This document shows positions 27,317-39,545 of a stretch of 64,000 nucleotides of DNA, one piece after another. The stretch's first letter is position 1, and the number at the start of each line of letters is the position of its first letter. Position numbers and translations under genes: made by a program. The stretch is from Nemania diffusa (taxonomy: Eukaryota; Ascomycota; Sordariomycetes; Xylariales; Xylariaceae), in the NCBI GenBank assembly GCA_038501195.1, contig JBBPUQ010000007.1, positions 3,945,501-4,009,500 on the forward strand, read 5' to 3'. Under the pieces are notes generated by a model. The model saw only the letters and a list, made by a program, of their open reading frames with translations. It ran no database searches and was not told where the DNA came from.

Positions 27317-30084
27317 ATGTTTGTCCTCAAGAATGGTAAGCAGCAATAAGGTTTTCGACCACCCCCTCTTTTCCGTCTTTCGGGGCGAGTTTGATGAGAA
27401 CTATATACGGAGTACTGTATACTCCAAACTATATATCGCTGTCACCACCAACCCCTCTTCCTCTTGCATTGGATTGGATTGAAGTCTTCGTTTTCGTCTT
27501 CGTCTGCCTCTTCTTTCCCCCCTCACTCACCCTTCCTTTCACATATCATCCGATATTCTCCCCTGCTAACAAGACCGTCGTTGTCACTACAGTCGGCAAA
27601 CTGCTATTCGGCAGCAACAGCCAAGAGTCTATGATCGAACTGCCCCAGGGCCAGCTCTACCTCGTCCGACCGCTCTCCCCGAAGGGCTACTCGGAGCTCA
27701 TATTCAAGGACGCCGCCATCCGCATCCGTCGAACGGGCCAGGACTTCCAATACCAGCTCGTGGTCCAGCGCGTCTACGAAGAGGGCGAGGCTGAGCTGCT
27801 GGCCGAAGAAGAGGGTGAGGACGCCGAGATCGACGCGCTCGCCGCCGAGCGTGACGAGAAGACGTTCCTGCTCGACGAGGCCGTCCACTTCCGCATCGAG
27901 GGGCGCAGCCACACCGCCGAGAGAGTGCTCGCGTGGAAGGACCTCAGCGGCGACGCCGGTGACCTCTACGAATTTGTCTGCGACGCCTCGGTGCAGCCCA
28001 GCCAGGTCGACGCCTTCGAACGCATCGCCCGCCAGTGCCAGTACGAGCGCAAGTACCGCCGAGCCCACACCACCGCTTCCGAAGCCGACCTCGCTCAGTT
28101 CGAGTTCGACGACGACGAGCAGCCCATCCCCCAGGCCAGTCCCATCCACAGTCCTATCCACAGCCCCATACTCGCACGGTCTATCGAGTCCGCCGACGCC
28201 ATGTTCCAGCTGAGGAACGACGCCAACGTTGGCCTAAAGAGGGATGATGTCGAACCCGAACGCGTCTCCGCTATCCGAGAGTCCGAAGAGCCGCAAGAAC
28301 ACCACCAACAACAAGAAGAAGAACCACAGCGACCCAACACAAATCATCCCAAGGCCCCCCCGAGCGCCCCACCCCAGCCTGAGCCTCTCGAAATTCTCTC
28401 CCACGAGCTGGCCGAGCTCCATTTCTTCGATTTCCCCTCAGGGTCCTTCGTTCTTCGGGACCCTTCCGTTGCCGCACAGGTCTCGGACATTGGAAAATGG
28501 AATTACTGGCTACACGTCGCCAGCAAAGACAATGATTGGCTGGGGATTCCCGTTGTCGCTGACATGAACCCTGTCTTTAACTTTGAGTTCCTGTCCTTTA
28601 TCTTTAATCAGTTCACCGACGACGGCTCCGCTTACTCGTGGTTGCTGAGATTCAAGAACCAGGACACCCTCGCACGCTTTCAAGAAGGGCTTATGCAGGC
28701 CCTATGGGAGCAGCTAAATGAGCAGAAATGGTCTAAGGTCAAGGATCGGGAGCGCCAATACGTCCTAGACGCCTTTGAGGACTTGAAGATGGACGACGCT
28801 CCTATCGAAGAGGAGGAAGAAGAGTCCGAGCCCGACGAAACTGACGACGACAGACCTGCGAGCGAGCACTACGACAGTGACGAAGAAGAGGACGATGTTG
28901 AGACGCAGCCCCAGGACGACGATATCAATTCTGGCCTGGCCGTTGGCTACAAGCACGATCGATCCTTCGTTATCCGCGGCTCCAAGATTGGCGTCTTCAA
29001 GCACCACCCGAACAATCACTTGGAGTTCTCCACCAACATCTCCAAGGTCGAGACGCCCAAGGGCGAGCTGTTCAGCCCTAAGAAGGTCATGCTGCACAAT
29101 GAGGATCGCAACATGATCTTGCAGAAGGACAACGACCCCCACAAGCTCTACCGCATGGATCTCGAATACGGCAAGGTCGTCGACGAGTGGAACGTGCACG
29201 AGGACATTCCCGTCCTCGAGTTTGCCCCCGAGAACAAGTTTGCGCAGATGACGCACGAGCCCACATTCCTCGGTGTCTCCAAAAACGCCTTGTTCCGTGT
29301 CGACCCTCGGCTATCCGGTACCAAGCTCGTCGACTCCCAGCTCAAGCAGTATGCGTCCAAGAACGACTTCTCCGCCGTGTCCACGACGGAGAAGGGCTAC
29401 ATCGCGGTAGCGTCCAACAAGGGCGACATTCGTCTGTTCGACCGGCTCGGAATCAACGCCAAGACCCATATCCCGGCGCTGGGCGAACCCATCATCGGTC
29501 TCGACGTGTCTGCCGATGGCCACTGGGTCCTGGCCACGTGCCGCACGTATCTACTCCTTATCGACGCGATGCAGAAGTCGGGCAAGAACGAGGGCAAGCT
29601 AGGCTTCGAAAAGTCGTTCGCGGCGGACTCGAAACCCCAACCGCGGCGTCTCACACTGACCCCAGAGCACGTGGCACAATTCCATTACGAGACGGGCCAG
29701 GGCGTTTCTTTTACGCCAGCTCGGTTCAACACGAGTCAGTCGACGGAAGAGTCGTCTATTATCACGGCCACGGGCCCTTACATCATTGACTGGAACTTGA
29801 AGAAGGTGCTGCGCGGTGCTAAAGCCCCGTACATCATCAAGCGCTACACGGAGAACGTCAAGGCCGACGACTTCAAGTTTGGATCAGATCAGAACGTCAT
29901 TGTGGCTCTCCCCAACGAGGTGAATATGATCGGCAAGAACAAGCTGAGCCGGCCAACGCGAGAGAGCATCGCGGGCGACTTTCAACGGCTGGGCACGCCG
30001 AGACGCAGCTCGGGTCGCATTGGTACGCGGCAGAGCGGTCGTTACAAGCTAGGCAAGGAGGACGTTGTCGATTCGCCTTTTTAG
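27317..30084 (+). CDS. VID27: Vacuolar import and degradation protein 27 homologue
   Basis: Exon 1 is 27317-27335 (MFVLKN plus one base), the intron is 27336-27592 (GTAAGC, GCTAAC, ACTACAG), and exon 2 is 27593-30084; the product is 836 aa. The family is usually about 780-830 aa, so the length fits. The N-terminal half begins VGKLLFGSN and contains PH-like regions and long acidic, low-complexity linkers (one near 480-520 in the protein). The C-terminal half has the conserved Vid27 beta-propeller type sequence (GYKHDRSFVIRGSKIGVFKH and later CRTYLLLIDA), ending in a basic Arg/Ser tail. In yeast Vid27 is a cytoplasmic protein linked to vacuole import and degradation of gluconeogenic enzymes; its biochemical activity is not settled. 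The tiny first exon was chosen because it alone keeps the frame across good splice sites. Confidence 0.9.
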
Positions 30085-31077
30085 GGACATAGGGACATAT
30101 GGCCCTGTGAGGGATGAGCAGGACGAGAAGTTGGTTTGGGTTTCTTTTTCTTTGATTCTGTGGATGAGACATGGGTAACGGATTTATGAGATAACGGTCC
30201 AGCACACGAAACAGGCCAGGGCTCTGCTGCGATAATACCCCGGAGTTTGGCAGGGTAGAGCACACGTTGACGCTGCGCTGGTGTATGTATGTATGCTAGG
30301 AGAGCGCAAGAATAGCTGTATGGCTTCCAGAAGCACAGCTGCGCGACTTTTGTAAGTAGCTATGTAGTACCTAATCGACATGATCGAACTAGTGTTATGT
30401 TCTAAGTGTATTGTTGGTAGTGAGTGCAGTGGGTAGGATTGGTGATGTTTGAAGTAGGATCTTATTGCCCGGTCTTGGACTGGGTGCGCCGGCATTTCCT
30501 TCACCCTGGCTACTATTCGGCTGGCTTAGCGATAGGTAACGCCGATATCCTTATAAGACGAAGTCTAAGTATTTCTGCAGGAGGGGGAGTCGTAAGGCGA
30601 CCAGTAATGAGACAGCACCAAGATCTTACATAGATCCGTAAATTGTAATGCGCCGTCTGCTCTCCACTAATGACAGTGCACAGCCGAGAAGAGCGCCGAG
30701 TTAGTCCTTACAGTAGATATGCAGATCATTTTACCCCTTGTCGAGAATAGGCACCTACTTAAGCTATTCTACCCCCTTGAACATACCTACTTACAAGCAC
30801 ACAATGTTCTATCCTAGGCTTGGCATCATCACAGCCCTGTTGTTGATGTAGGACCGGACCAGTACAGTGACAGCATGCATACAGAGAGAGTAGTAGTTAA
30901 AAGGCCGAAGAGACCCATGCGCCACTCATAAGTCCTATTGTTTACCTATCTTCTTCGGAACCGAATGCCGGAACTAACTAACCTTTTCTTATTGTGAATT
31001 GCAGCTTCGTATTATCAATTGAATTGGACTTAAAACCAAGAGTCTCTAGGTGCCCATGATTGGGTTAAAGTATTGTC
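30085..31077. other. Intergenic region
   Basis: About 1 kb between VID27 and the Zn2Cys6 gene, which are read in the same direction. No coding frame with family features. It contains the VID27 3' flank and the regulator's promoter. Nothing else is recognised. Confidence 0.5.
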
Positions 31078-33146
31078 ATGACCCAATCGACGGCGGAGAC
31101 TAGCTCGGCGACAATCCAGGCCGAGGCAACCCGCAGACACTGCTGGGAGTGTCTCCGGCGCAGACTCGTCTGCGACTCGGTGCGCCCCGTCTGCAACCGG
31201 TGCCGGACCAACGGGATAGTATGTCCCGGCTACGGCGAGCAGCGGCCGCTGCGCTGGGTTCAGCCGGGACGGGTGGCGATCCGCAATCGACGGCGGCCGA
31301 AGGCTAGAGTGTCTCAGAGCGTCCGTACTAAGAAAAGGGCTACGGACGATGCTGACGCCGATGGTACTGGTGACGCCGATGGCGAGACTGCGACTGACGC
31401 TGACGCTGGCGCCGACACCGACGCGGCGTACGAGACGGCGTTGATGGGCAGGCGCTTCTCCGGCTGGATGGAGCCCAAGGCCCTCCACGCGCTCATGCGC
31501 TACGACATCTCGTGCGAGAACTTCATCGGGCTCCGGGCCTCCTACGACTGCAAGTCGCCACCCTCCCTCCCTCCTCCTCCTCCTCCTCCCCCTCCTCCTG
31601 CCCCTCCTTGTTTCGCCGGGGCAAAAAAAATCTCGCAGCTTGCTGACGCGCAACCAGACAACATGGAGATCTACGAGCGGTGCTCGCCGCTGAAGTGCCT
31701 GCTGGGCGAGTCGCGGCTGAAGCTGCCCATGGCGAACATCGCGCCGCTGCTGCCGGTGCCGATCAAGGCGTTGTTTATTCTTTTTGCGCTGGGGTACCAG
31801 ATACACAACCTGCCTCGAGACACCGAGGCGAGTGTTCGCGCGCATGCGAGGTCGGCGGTTGCGTTTTGGGCTTACCAGGCTGTGCGCGCGCTTAATCAGG
31901 ATATGGGCGAGGAGGCGACGCGGACGAGCGATGGGACGATGACGGGGGTTTTGATGCTCCTTTTAGCTGATGTAAGTGATTTTAGGTATTGTCCATTTCC
32001 TTTTATTCTTCCTGGGCGGGATTAAGTAGTAAGGGAGGGAGGGGAGGGGATTTGACAACGAGGTCGATGGCGTAAACTACACCCTTGAGCCAGATGCTAA
32101 TCTGAATACTATGAATGCAGCAACAATTTCAGCCCTCCCCTAGATGGCGTTTTCATTATACCGGGTTAATGAGGATAGTGCAGCTCCGCGGCGGTGTTGA
32201 GAAACTCTGGCGCGAGCGTCCTCACATGCACAGTGGCATTCTAACATGGATCGTGTAAGTCTCTAGAAACCAGTCTGGATTATATTTCAGTATTGTACCA
32301 TCGCGAGCCGAAGGAAAAGGCGAAAAAAAAAACCCTACGATGTATTTTTGAACTACTTACTAATCTGCCGACTTACAAAGAGGCGAGGTCTTCTCTAATA
32401 CGACGAGTCCGAGCCACGACCAGGTAGACGATATGTCGCACCCCAAGAACCTCGACTTCTTAGAGTCAGCGTGGGGAACCGGTGTGCCGCTCGTGTATAT
32501 CGGGTCAATATGTCCGCCGCCGCTCTTCACCAGCATAATCCTAATCAACCACCTGCGCCGTCTCGCAGCATCGGGCATGGCCAACGCTTCCTCCTCGCCA
32601 TCAAACTCATCATCATCACCACCACCCTCTTCCTCCCCCTCCCCCCTATCATCTTCGTACTCCCCACCCTCCGCCCAAACCCTCCTAAACCGCATCCTCA
32701 CCTTCTCGCCCTCCTCCTACGCCACCACAAACAGCACCCCACCAACCTACGACAACTGGCACCTCGTCGCACGCATCTACCAATCCGCCACCGTCCTCTA
32801 CTGCATCCAGTCGCTGCAGGGCGCGTCCCTCCTCCCCACCACCAACAAGGCCCTCGCGCGGACCCTGGGGCTGCACTACGACCGGCTGCTGCTGGACCTC
32901 AAGGCGGCGTTCCGCCACCGCCACTTCAAGAACTGCTTCTTCTGGGCGCTGGTGGTGGCGGGCGCGAGCGCCGTGCGCGGCAGCGCGTTCGAGCGCGCGT
33001 TCGTGGCCGAGCTGCTGGGGGGCGCGGTGCGCGATGTGGGGAACTCGATGCCGCTGCTGGCGAGCAGGGTGCTGGGGGCGTTCTGGGCGTCGGGGAAGAC
33101 GGGGTGGGATGATTGCTTTGATCAGCCTTACCTTTTTGTTATGTAA
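31078..33146 (+). CDS. Zn2Cys6 fungal transcription factor, three exons
   Basis: Exons 31078-31971, 32121-32254 and 32381-33146 give 597 aa. Introns are 149 nt (GTAAGT...TGCAG) and 126 nt (GTAAGT, ACTAAT, CAAAG); phases 0 and 2 join without breaking homology. The DNA-binding domain is a canonical binuclear zinc cluster at residues 22-49, spaced CX2CX6CX6CX2CX6C. A basic linker, an Asp/Ala-rich stretch and then a fungal-specific transcription factor domain of the Fungal_trans_2 kind follow (HYTGLMRIVQLRGGVEKLW, SNTTSPSHDQVDD). A CCT-repeat tract at about 31560-31610 encodes a run of prolines where relatives probably have none; it could be an insertion or an unrecognised intron. A second low-complexity Ser/Pro run lies in exon 3. 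Target genes are unknown; there is no biosynthetic cluster next to it. Confidence 0.85.
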
Positions 33147-36100
33147 GCGTGCAAGGAGGCTGTGGGGTCAAAGGAGTAGATGAAGAAGAGAGTATTATAA
33201 TTGGGTTACGCTTCCCGGAGCAACGGAATCACATTTGAGGATTTAATTGTCACAGTGATTCAAGTGCAATTAGTAGGCACTACATGATAATATATTCTCT
33301 TCATACGGAAAAACTACTGTCACATATGGGGATCTGCTCTCAAGCTCCACTAGAGAAGTCTCACAGACTACTACCTCCCGAGGTGGCTTCTGTGTTGATA
33401 ATTTACTATGCACGGAGACCACCCAAACAAATCATCCACTAGCACACGGCCGAGGGTAAGGAGACAGCGTCCTTGCGAAAGCGCATCTCCCTACCCCTAC
33501 CTATATCTAAGAAGGCAGCGGTGTTGAAGGGGCGACTTGCAGAAATGGTTAGGTCTAGTGAACGCATAGCCAGACTCAGTCGTGAAGAACGAGAGATAGA
33601 AACATGAAAAAATTCTTCGCAAGATCATCAGGCCGTCGCCGAGCTATGATCCAGCTTTTGGACGGACTGCAATGGGAGATGCCGAATGAACAGTCCAAAG
33701 TATGGTTACCGATAGGCGTCAGTGGTTTCTAGGATGATAGTACGGGCGTCGATATAAGATCGGCGGACACGAAACCGTGACCGATCTCATGACTTATATT
33801 AAGTGATGAAGGAACCCGGTATCATAACGTCCGAAACCACTCTAGACTTCGGATATTTCAGTATGTGACCGTGATGCGACTGTCAACTGAAATGCGCCGG
33901 CGAAGTCCATGCCAACAAGTCAGGCCCTAGGACCGCTTGGCGATGTGTTATTGATCCGCATTATGGTATTATGCAGCACCCGATTCGGATGAGAAGCAAC
34001 CCAATAATAGTAGTCATGCATTCCTGGTACAGGCGCATATAAATAGCCTCATGTTATTCCCCTGAGCGAACCCTCGTATCAAGAACGAGCCCTGTGGGTG
34101 TGTAACACAGATAACGAGCTATGAGCAGAGGCAGAGATTCACCGGTATCAAGTAAAGTTCATTGCAACCGTGCTCACAGACCACCCTCATTCACATTTAG
34201 TTCCGTTTCCAGGATGCAAAACGCGCCCAGCAGATAAATCCATGGCCTATAGGTCCATAAGCCCACGCTTGGGTTTAGCACGTAATTTAGGCGCATCGTA
34301 CAAGTGACACTGGAGGTGGTGAAAGTGGCGACGGCGATCAAGGGCGCACCCTCGACCTACACGAGGGATAGCAAAGCCTAACTCTCAAGGATTACCCTCT
34401 CGGCCAGGTCTCACCGCTACGTCGGCGATTAATGAACCGTCCCACGATGACTAGTCAATGCCAATATCATAAAGTTCGGTAGGGCAAATATACGTGAATT
34501 GGGTACGACCACACTGAAAGAGCACAAGGAACGCAGAATCGTACTCTCAAGGGTGACAGTGCCTAGCTGATGACGTCCGCGCTTGGCTTTGTATTGCGAC
34601 AGGTTTAGCTTAGTTCAGGGAAACCATCTCTTTGGGGGGTTCGGTTCTGCATTATCGGAGGAGTTCTGCTGTCGTGTTCAAGAGACGCACAGAGAGAGAG
34701 GGAGCTGTAGTAGCGGAGTTGAATGATTTGGAATTGGTCGGGTTACATAGGGGTATATGTATTTGTCTGCTGGGAACGTTCCCGTCCCAACCTGCGGGAA
34801 AACGGGAGAAAACTAGCCCTCCCGCTACACGCCATCTCCATTACATTGCGTACTTTGATAGGCAGCCCGATACAAGACGCCGAGATTTATTGGGGAATCC
34901 CCGGAAATGCTACTTGAATGCCGATGCAAAGTGCGTAGGAGGCTGGTGTCGCGGTTGCTGCTGCTACGGCATGTTTATGGTTCGTTGATCGATTAATGGA
35001 TAGATGAATCACCACGGCCTATAAGCTGACAAGGTTGGTTATCTGAAATTGTCGTCGAGATAGCTCAGTACAACGACACGTCAACAATGGAGACGCAGAT
35101 AGTCTACCCATATCCTATATCCCACTAAATGCCATGACGAGACATTATGGGCACGCCAAGTTCGTGACCTAGTCGCCAAGCCGGTGCCGGGCGCCCGTTT
35201 TCAAAGTGTCGAATCTTTCTTGATCACCGACACTTCTCCATGTATTGCATATGTGTACCGACGGGATTTTGACATCGTTATGGTCCTCTAAACCTCAAGT
35301 TCTAGCATTTCAGCGTTTAGCTCAACAAACAGCCCTAAGTTAGTGCAACATCTTCTAATAGTATGAGACGTCGGGGCGGCTTAGATGCCCTAAGCCCATT
35401 AGCTCTGATCTAGCGCAGCGGGTTATTAAAGAGAACTCAACGGCCAACTCATGCTATTGCTAAAGCAGCTTTATTATGTATCGGGTTTTCTCTTTGATGA
35501 ACGTTATCATTTGATTACATGTCCGTTGATTTCCTACTTCAGTCTTAAGTGAGTCCCTTCTTAAAGGTGACCGCATTTCTGAAGCTGGTGTAGCCCGCGC
35601 TACTATCTGGGTCACTTCTTGGCGGAGGTGGCATAGATACCTACCCACCTTGTCATCCCAATCCGTTGAGATAATAGAGAGGTGTTGCCATATACTGCAG
35701 CCAAGAGCTCAGATGAGGCCTCGTTCCGAGGTTTTGTGAACTTCAGTGATCGATCCGTCTATTGATCTCGTCTCATCTCATCTTGGTCTTAATTAGAGCG
35801 GATTTTGTCTTCTTGACAGCTGTGGGGCTGGACTTCTTGGCTTAGATAGTTGTTATACGGTTAAGAGAGACCTGCGGGCATCGTTTGGATAGGTTTTCCC
35901 CTCCGCGACATATCGACAAGTACGTAAGTGGCAAATCAAGCAACTCTTGACGATGCGGATAGAAATTTGGCGGTCTGGACTCGTTCGCCCACCCTTCCTG
36001 GACACGCCCAGAAATCCAGGGCATACCGATTTAGTCCAACATTACTTAATCTGGACACAAACGCGCCCGGGAATTGACATCTGCAGGCTAGATGTGGGAT

Positions 36101-36822
36101 CCCCCACAACAGGCTAAAACGACATGCTCTATGTATGCATCTGAACGGAGCCAGTCCAGCAGCAACCCGGGACGACGTATGTACATATCATATGCCGGGA
36201 CAAATAGATACCCATGTAACGTGTACCTGTGTGTTGCGACTCCCGTTAATACTCTATTACATGGAGTTTTCTGGGCAAGACAACGTAGGGAGAATGAAGA
36301 GCTGCCTAGATAAATAGACCCGACAACCATGTATTTGGAATTTGGAATCGATGATTTGATTGGACGACGCCACGATTTCTAAATCCCCGGCTCGTTCGTT
36401 GCGTGTGTTTGTCGAGTTTCTATCTAGGCTACATCATAAACGACACATCGTCGGAATAGGTAGCTTGTGTATAGCCCATCAATTGTGTATATAAACGCAT
36501 TCAGTGCCGTCTCGAACAACTAATTCTGTAGACAAGAGAGACATGATTACACTACTCATAACGCACTGTCATATACATTAACGTTCCTGAGCAATTACCT
36601 TGTTCGCATTTAATTCAAATCATCGGCTTAAGCCGCCACGAACTCCACCACAAGCTGCCTAAACTAGACACCTTCCTAATCCTTCGTCAGCCCTCCTTCG
36701 TTAGACCTCAAGCTTGAAACCTTAAAACCACCACTTGCTTTATATAACATACACATACTCTTCCTACCTCCGCTGCTCCCGACACCACAAACCACATACC
36801 ACATACCACAGCGATAGCGACC
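33147..36822. other. Gene-poor stretch, 3.7 kb
   Basis: No supportable gene. Composition is normal (not AT-collapsed), yet all frames are broken by stops; the longest open frames, for example at 34632-34988, have no recognisable features. The segment 33540-34600 has the texture of old coding or transposon sequence, but I could not match it to a family. The right end (36480-36822) holds the promoter and leader of the secreted-protein gene. Confidence 0.5.
36488..36495 (+). promoter_or_regulatory. TATA box candidate of secreted-protein gene
   Basis: TATATAAA on the + strand about 330 bp before the ATG at 36823, with pyrimidine/adenine-rich leader sequence between. Position and sequence suit a fungal core promoter with a leader of roughly 270-300 nt. 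It is assigned by proximity only. Confidence 0.4.
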
Positions 36823-37302
36823 ATGATCCTCGCCGCCATATTACCCGCCGTCACGGCCATCGTGATGTCGTTCACGCGATTCGCCGACGCCGGCTTGTCC
36901 ATAATGCCCTGCGCCACGGCAACCAGCCAGCCGAACTTCATCATCTCGGACTTCACGGGCGGCGTCAGCAGGTACACGGGCGGCGAGTCCTTCGCCTTCT
37001 ACCTCAACACGACGTACAACGACTACCACAGCGGGTGCAGCGGCTCGATCGACAAGGGCGCGGCCGACAACGGCCTGCAGTGGTGCTCGACGCGCATCCC
37101 CGGGTGGAACGTCTCGTACGTCATGACCAGCAGCCACGAAGTCCTCGTCAACCACGACTTCTTATGCAGCCAGGCGGATGGCGCCGTCGTCAGCGCGCAC
37201 GCCGAGGGGGCTGCGCGCCTGCAGGTCAACTCGGCGACGAACGGGAAGCTGAGCATGAAACCCACGAGTCAGGCATTTCCCGCGTCAGTAAAGATATACT
37301 AG
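36823..37302 (+). CDS. Small secreted protein, effector-like
   Basis: A single-exon gene of 159 aa; the ATG lies in a good context (GCGACCATGAT). Residues 1-23 form a signal-peptide-like hydrophobic stretch ending FADAG. The mature part has four cysteines (30, 72, 88, 115), enough for two disulfides, and two N-glycosylation motifs (NTT near 62, NVS near 96). The body looks beta-rich (FIISDFTGGVSRYTGG, SFAFYLN), somewhat like fungal secreted beta-sandwich proteins of the Alt a 1/AA1-like kind, but this is only a texture match. Small, cysteine-containing, secreted and set in a gene-poor flank, it is a typical candidate effector or cell-surface protein. No enzymatic motif is seen. Confidence 0.7.
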   Translation: MILAAILPAVTAIVMSFTRFADAGLSIMPCATATSQPNFIISDFTGGVSRYTGGESFAFYLNTTYNDYHSGCSGSIDKGAADNGLQWCSTRIPGWNVSYVMTSSHEVLVNHDFLCSQADGAVVSAHAEGAARLQVNSATNGKLSMKPTSQAFPASVKIY

Positions 37303-37979
37303 ACGGGCTGAGGAATTGGCCAGATGTGTATTATTTTTCTTTTTCTCCATCTTTACGACGACTATGATTAGGTGTCTGTCTAGAATTGAGATGGGGTTGG
37401 ATAGGGACTGGCGCAAGTTGACACCTAAATTACACGGAGATAGGTAGCGCCAGAAGTACCTCGGTAATGCGCTAAATGAACCAGGGCGGCCCCAGAGGGA
37501 CTGCAGTACAGAGTACTGATCTATGCCTTATGAGGTACACAACATCACTCGACGAGCAACGCCCAGATAAAGCCGATGTTGGAGGGGTAGTTGAATAGCT
37601 GCCTATCTTCCCATTACACAGAGGCAATCTAAATGAAGTAATTACCTGGTACTCTGATTTTGATACCCATTAAATTTAATATTTCAAGCAGTAACATCTC
37701 GTCCCCTCTTCGTTCTGTTTGGTTTATATGATCTCTAAGTTTGTGTTCGATAGTGTTAATAACATCTACATGCAATTTAGCGTAATAAATATCTAAATTA
37801 TCTACAGGCTACGATAGCGTTCCCACACCGCCGCGATACGCCTATGTAGTGCATGCTTTACAATTATACCTCACTTAGTATATATAAGTAAAGCGAATAA
37901 TATTATAGTTCAATTATCAAAATATTGTCTTCACAAAACAGAGTCGTTAAGCCTAGTCAATAGACCGTTGATGGGCACT
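37303..37979. other. Convergent intergenic region
   Basis: Lies between the 3' ends of the secreted-protein gene (+) and the amidoligase gene (-). It becomes AT-rich between 37640 and 37930. No coding signal; it presumably holds both polyadenylation regions. Confidence 0.5.
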
Positions 37980-39545
37980 TTAGCGCGAACGCCATCCAAG
38001 CCACTTGCGCCACCAGGCCCTCTGCACCACTCTTTCTTCCGCCGCCTGGGTCTCTTCGCTTTTTTCTTTGCTCATCTCCTTTAGGGTTATCTCGTCTGGG
38101 ATTGTCTCGCCTCGGAATCGAGCTACCGAGTGTTGCAGAACTTTGGCCTCATCCGCAAGTCCGAGCTCAACGAGTAGATCAAAGACGTCGAACCAGGCAC
38201 CGTTGACCTCTGCCACGGTACAGTCAAGCACTATTTTCCATAGCTCCTCGAGATCTGCTTCGGTGGCGAATTCGCAAAGTCGAACGATGACTTTTCCATG
38301 AGCAACGACCTCGTCAGGTTCCATTGTCGATGCCATTTGCCTAAACTCTATAGTGCGCTTGTTCTGGTGTTGAAGGTCTAGTTCGCCAAAAGATTTGGAT
38401 AGGCGCTTGTACAGATCAAGCGTGTAGTTCTGAAAGCTATAGGCCGGCCTATCTTCGAGTATCGGGCTGTAACGCATCAGCTCAGCCACTGTAGGGGCAT
38501 TTATGCATCGCAGAATCTCACGGACGGCGTAAGGAATCTCCAGGGGGCGTGGCTTGCTGACAAGAATATTCGCAAACGCCTCGGCGTCTTCCGGATAGCC
38601 GGTCTCAAAAAAGGTTACGGGGTTGAACTTGTAACCTTTGAGCTGCCCCCGCCTGAACGGGACGACGAGATCGAGCGTGCGCTGGAGAGATGGACGAGCT
38701 GCCGGAGCGGGCGAAGGTCGAACACGAGGAAACTCGGGCTCTTCTTCGACATACTCGACACGTAGCTCGCGAGAGGTCACTTCTGCCGGTAAGCCGTGCG
38801 CGATGCGGGAGTAGAGTCTGTTACTTACAGCGAAATCGTTGTCTCGCCTGTGCTCCGGGTGTAGTTGCACGATGATGGGGTCCACCGCGACCAACAGTGC
38901 CGCCATGCGCCTGAGCTTGCCAAAGGGGATGTAGTTCTTCCCATTGCCGTAGTGGTAATGCATCCCGGCACTTCTCGGAGTGATGATCCAGTACTCCTCC
39001 GAAAGAGCCTGGACCACTGCCCTGATCTCGTCCCACGACTCGTCTGTCGCCCATAAGGCCGGGGATGCGATTTCAATGTTTTGCCATAGGTAGTCACTTA
39101 TATGTTCCTGGTCTTCTATCTCTTCATAGTCCAGATAAACCGATAGATCCCTTCCAACACTCCAATCTTGGTATCTTCGCAGATGTATTAGGTCTGTGTC
39201 AACTCCGTTGACTCCCGTCGCTTTGTCCAGCGCCTCCTCATCTTTGAGCCCGAAAACGCGGTCTCCGCGATGCTTGGCAGCAGCAGTTTTAATTGTGTTC
39301 TCGATCCTTAGTAGTGTGGGACCGACAGTTTCCTGGCTACCATCACGCGGAAGAATAATGGGGGCTCCATTGGAGTTTTGGAACATCCTTGGGACATTCA
39401 ATGGTTTTTGATTGGGTTGCGCGACTGCGACGAGGAACTCGAGTTCCACACCAATTGTAGACTTACCGGCCCCCATTCGCCGGATTAACCCCTTGGGCTC
39501 TGGAAAGGAAAACATTGCAAGGAGCTGAGTATTCTGCCGTTCCAA
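37980..39545 (-). CDS. Putative amidoligase enzyme (Amidoligase_2 family)
   Basis: One open frame of 521 aa. Motifs of the fungal and bacterial amidoligase family, which belongs to the ATP-grasp-like glutamine synthetase/COOH-NH2 ligase fold, are present in order: GVELEF at 32-37, SAGMHYHYGNG at 192-202 (the family's G-x-H-x-H-type motif; both histidines present), a helix with KLRRMAALLVAVDP at 210-223, and TIEFRQMAST at 398-407 (the EFR motif). Known relatives are predicted to form amide or peptide bonds; the substrates in fungi are unknown. The C-terminus is basic and Trp-rich. Start is ambiguous: Met 1, 11 or 24 all precede the first motif. It is divergently transcribed from the PD-(D/E)XK-like gene with only 438 bp between them. 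Confidence 0.8.
   Translation of the reverse strand: MERQNTQLLAMFSFPEPKGLIRRMGAGKSTIGVELEFLVAVAQPNQKPLNVPRMFQNSNGAPIILPRDGSQETVGPTLLRIENTIKTAAAKHRGDRVFGLKDEEALDKATGVNGVDTDLIHLRRYQDWSVGRDLSVYLDYEEIEDQEHISDYLWQNIEIASPALWATDESWDEIRAVVQALSEEYWIITPRSAGMHYHYGNGKNYIPFGKLRRMAALLVAVDPIIVQLHPEHRRDNDFAVSNRLYSRIAHGLPAEVTSRELRVEYVEEEPEFPRVRPSPAPAARPSLQRTLDLVVPFRRGQLKGYKFNPVTFFETGYPEDAEAFANILVSKPRPLEIPYAVREILRCINAPTVAELMRYSPILEDRPAYSFQNYTLDLYKRLSKSFGELDLQHQNKRTIEFRQMASTMEPDEVVAHGKVIVRLCEFATEADLEELWKIVLDCTVAEVNGAWFDVFDLLVELGLADEAKVLQHSVARFRGETIPDEITLKEMSKEKSEETQAAEERVVQRAWWRKWLGWRSR

Noticed and set aside
29187..29789. 200-codon + strand frame
   Set aside because: Alternative frame inside VID27; rich in Arg and without domain features.
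31030..31845. 271-codon minus-strand frame
   Set aside because: Antisense to the zinc-cluster exon; its Arg/Ala-rich content is the mirror of a GC-rich coding strand.
32471..33112. 213-codon + strand frame
   Set aside because: Alternative frame of exon 3 of the transcription factor; Arg/Pro/Ala-rich with no motif.
33540..34620. Transposon polymerase or integrase remnant
   Set aside because: I looked for reverse transcriptase, integrase and RNase H signatures on both strands and could not find a convincing one.
34632..34988. 118-codon frame in the gene-poor stretch
   Set aside because: No signal peptide, domain or coding bias; likely chance.
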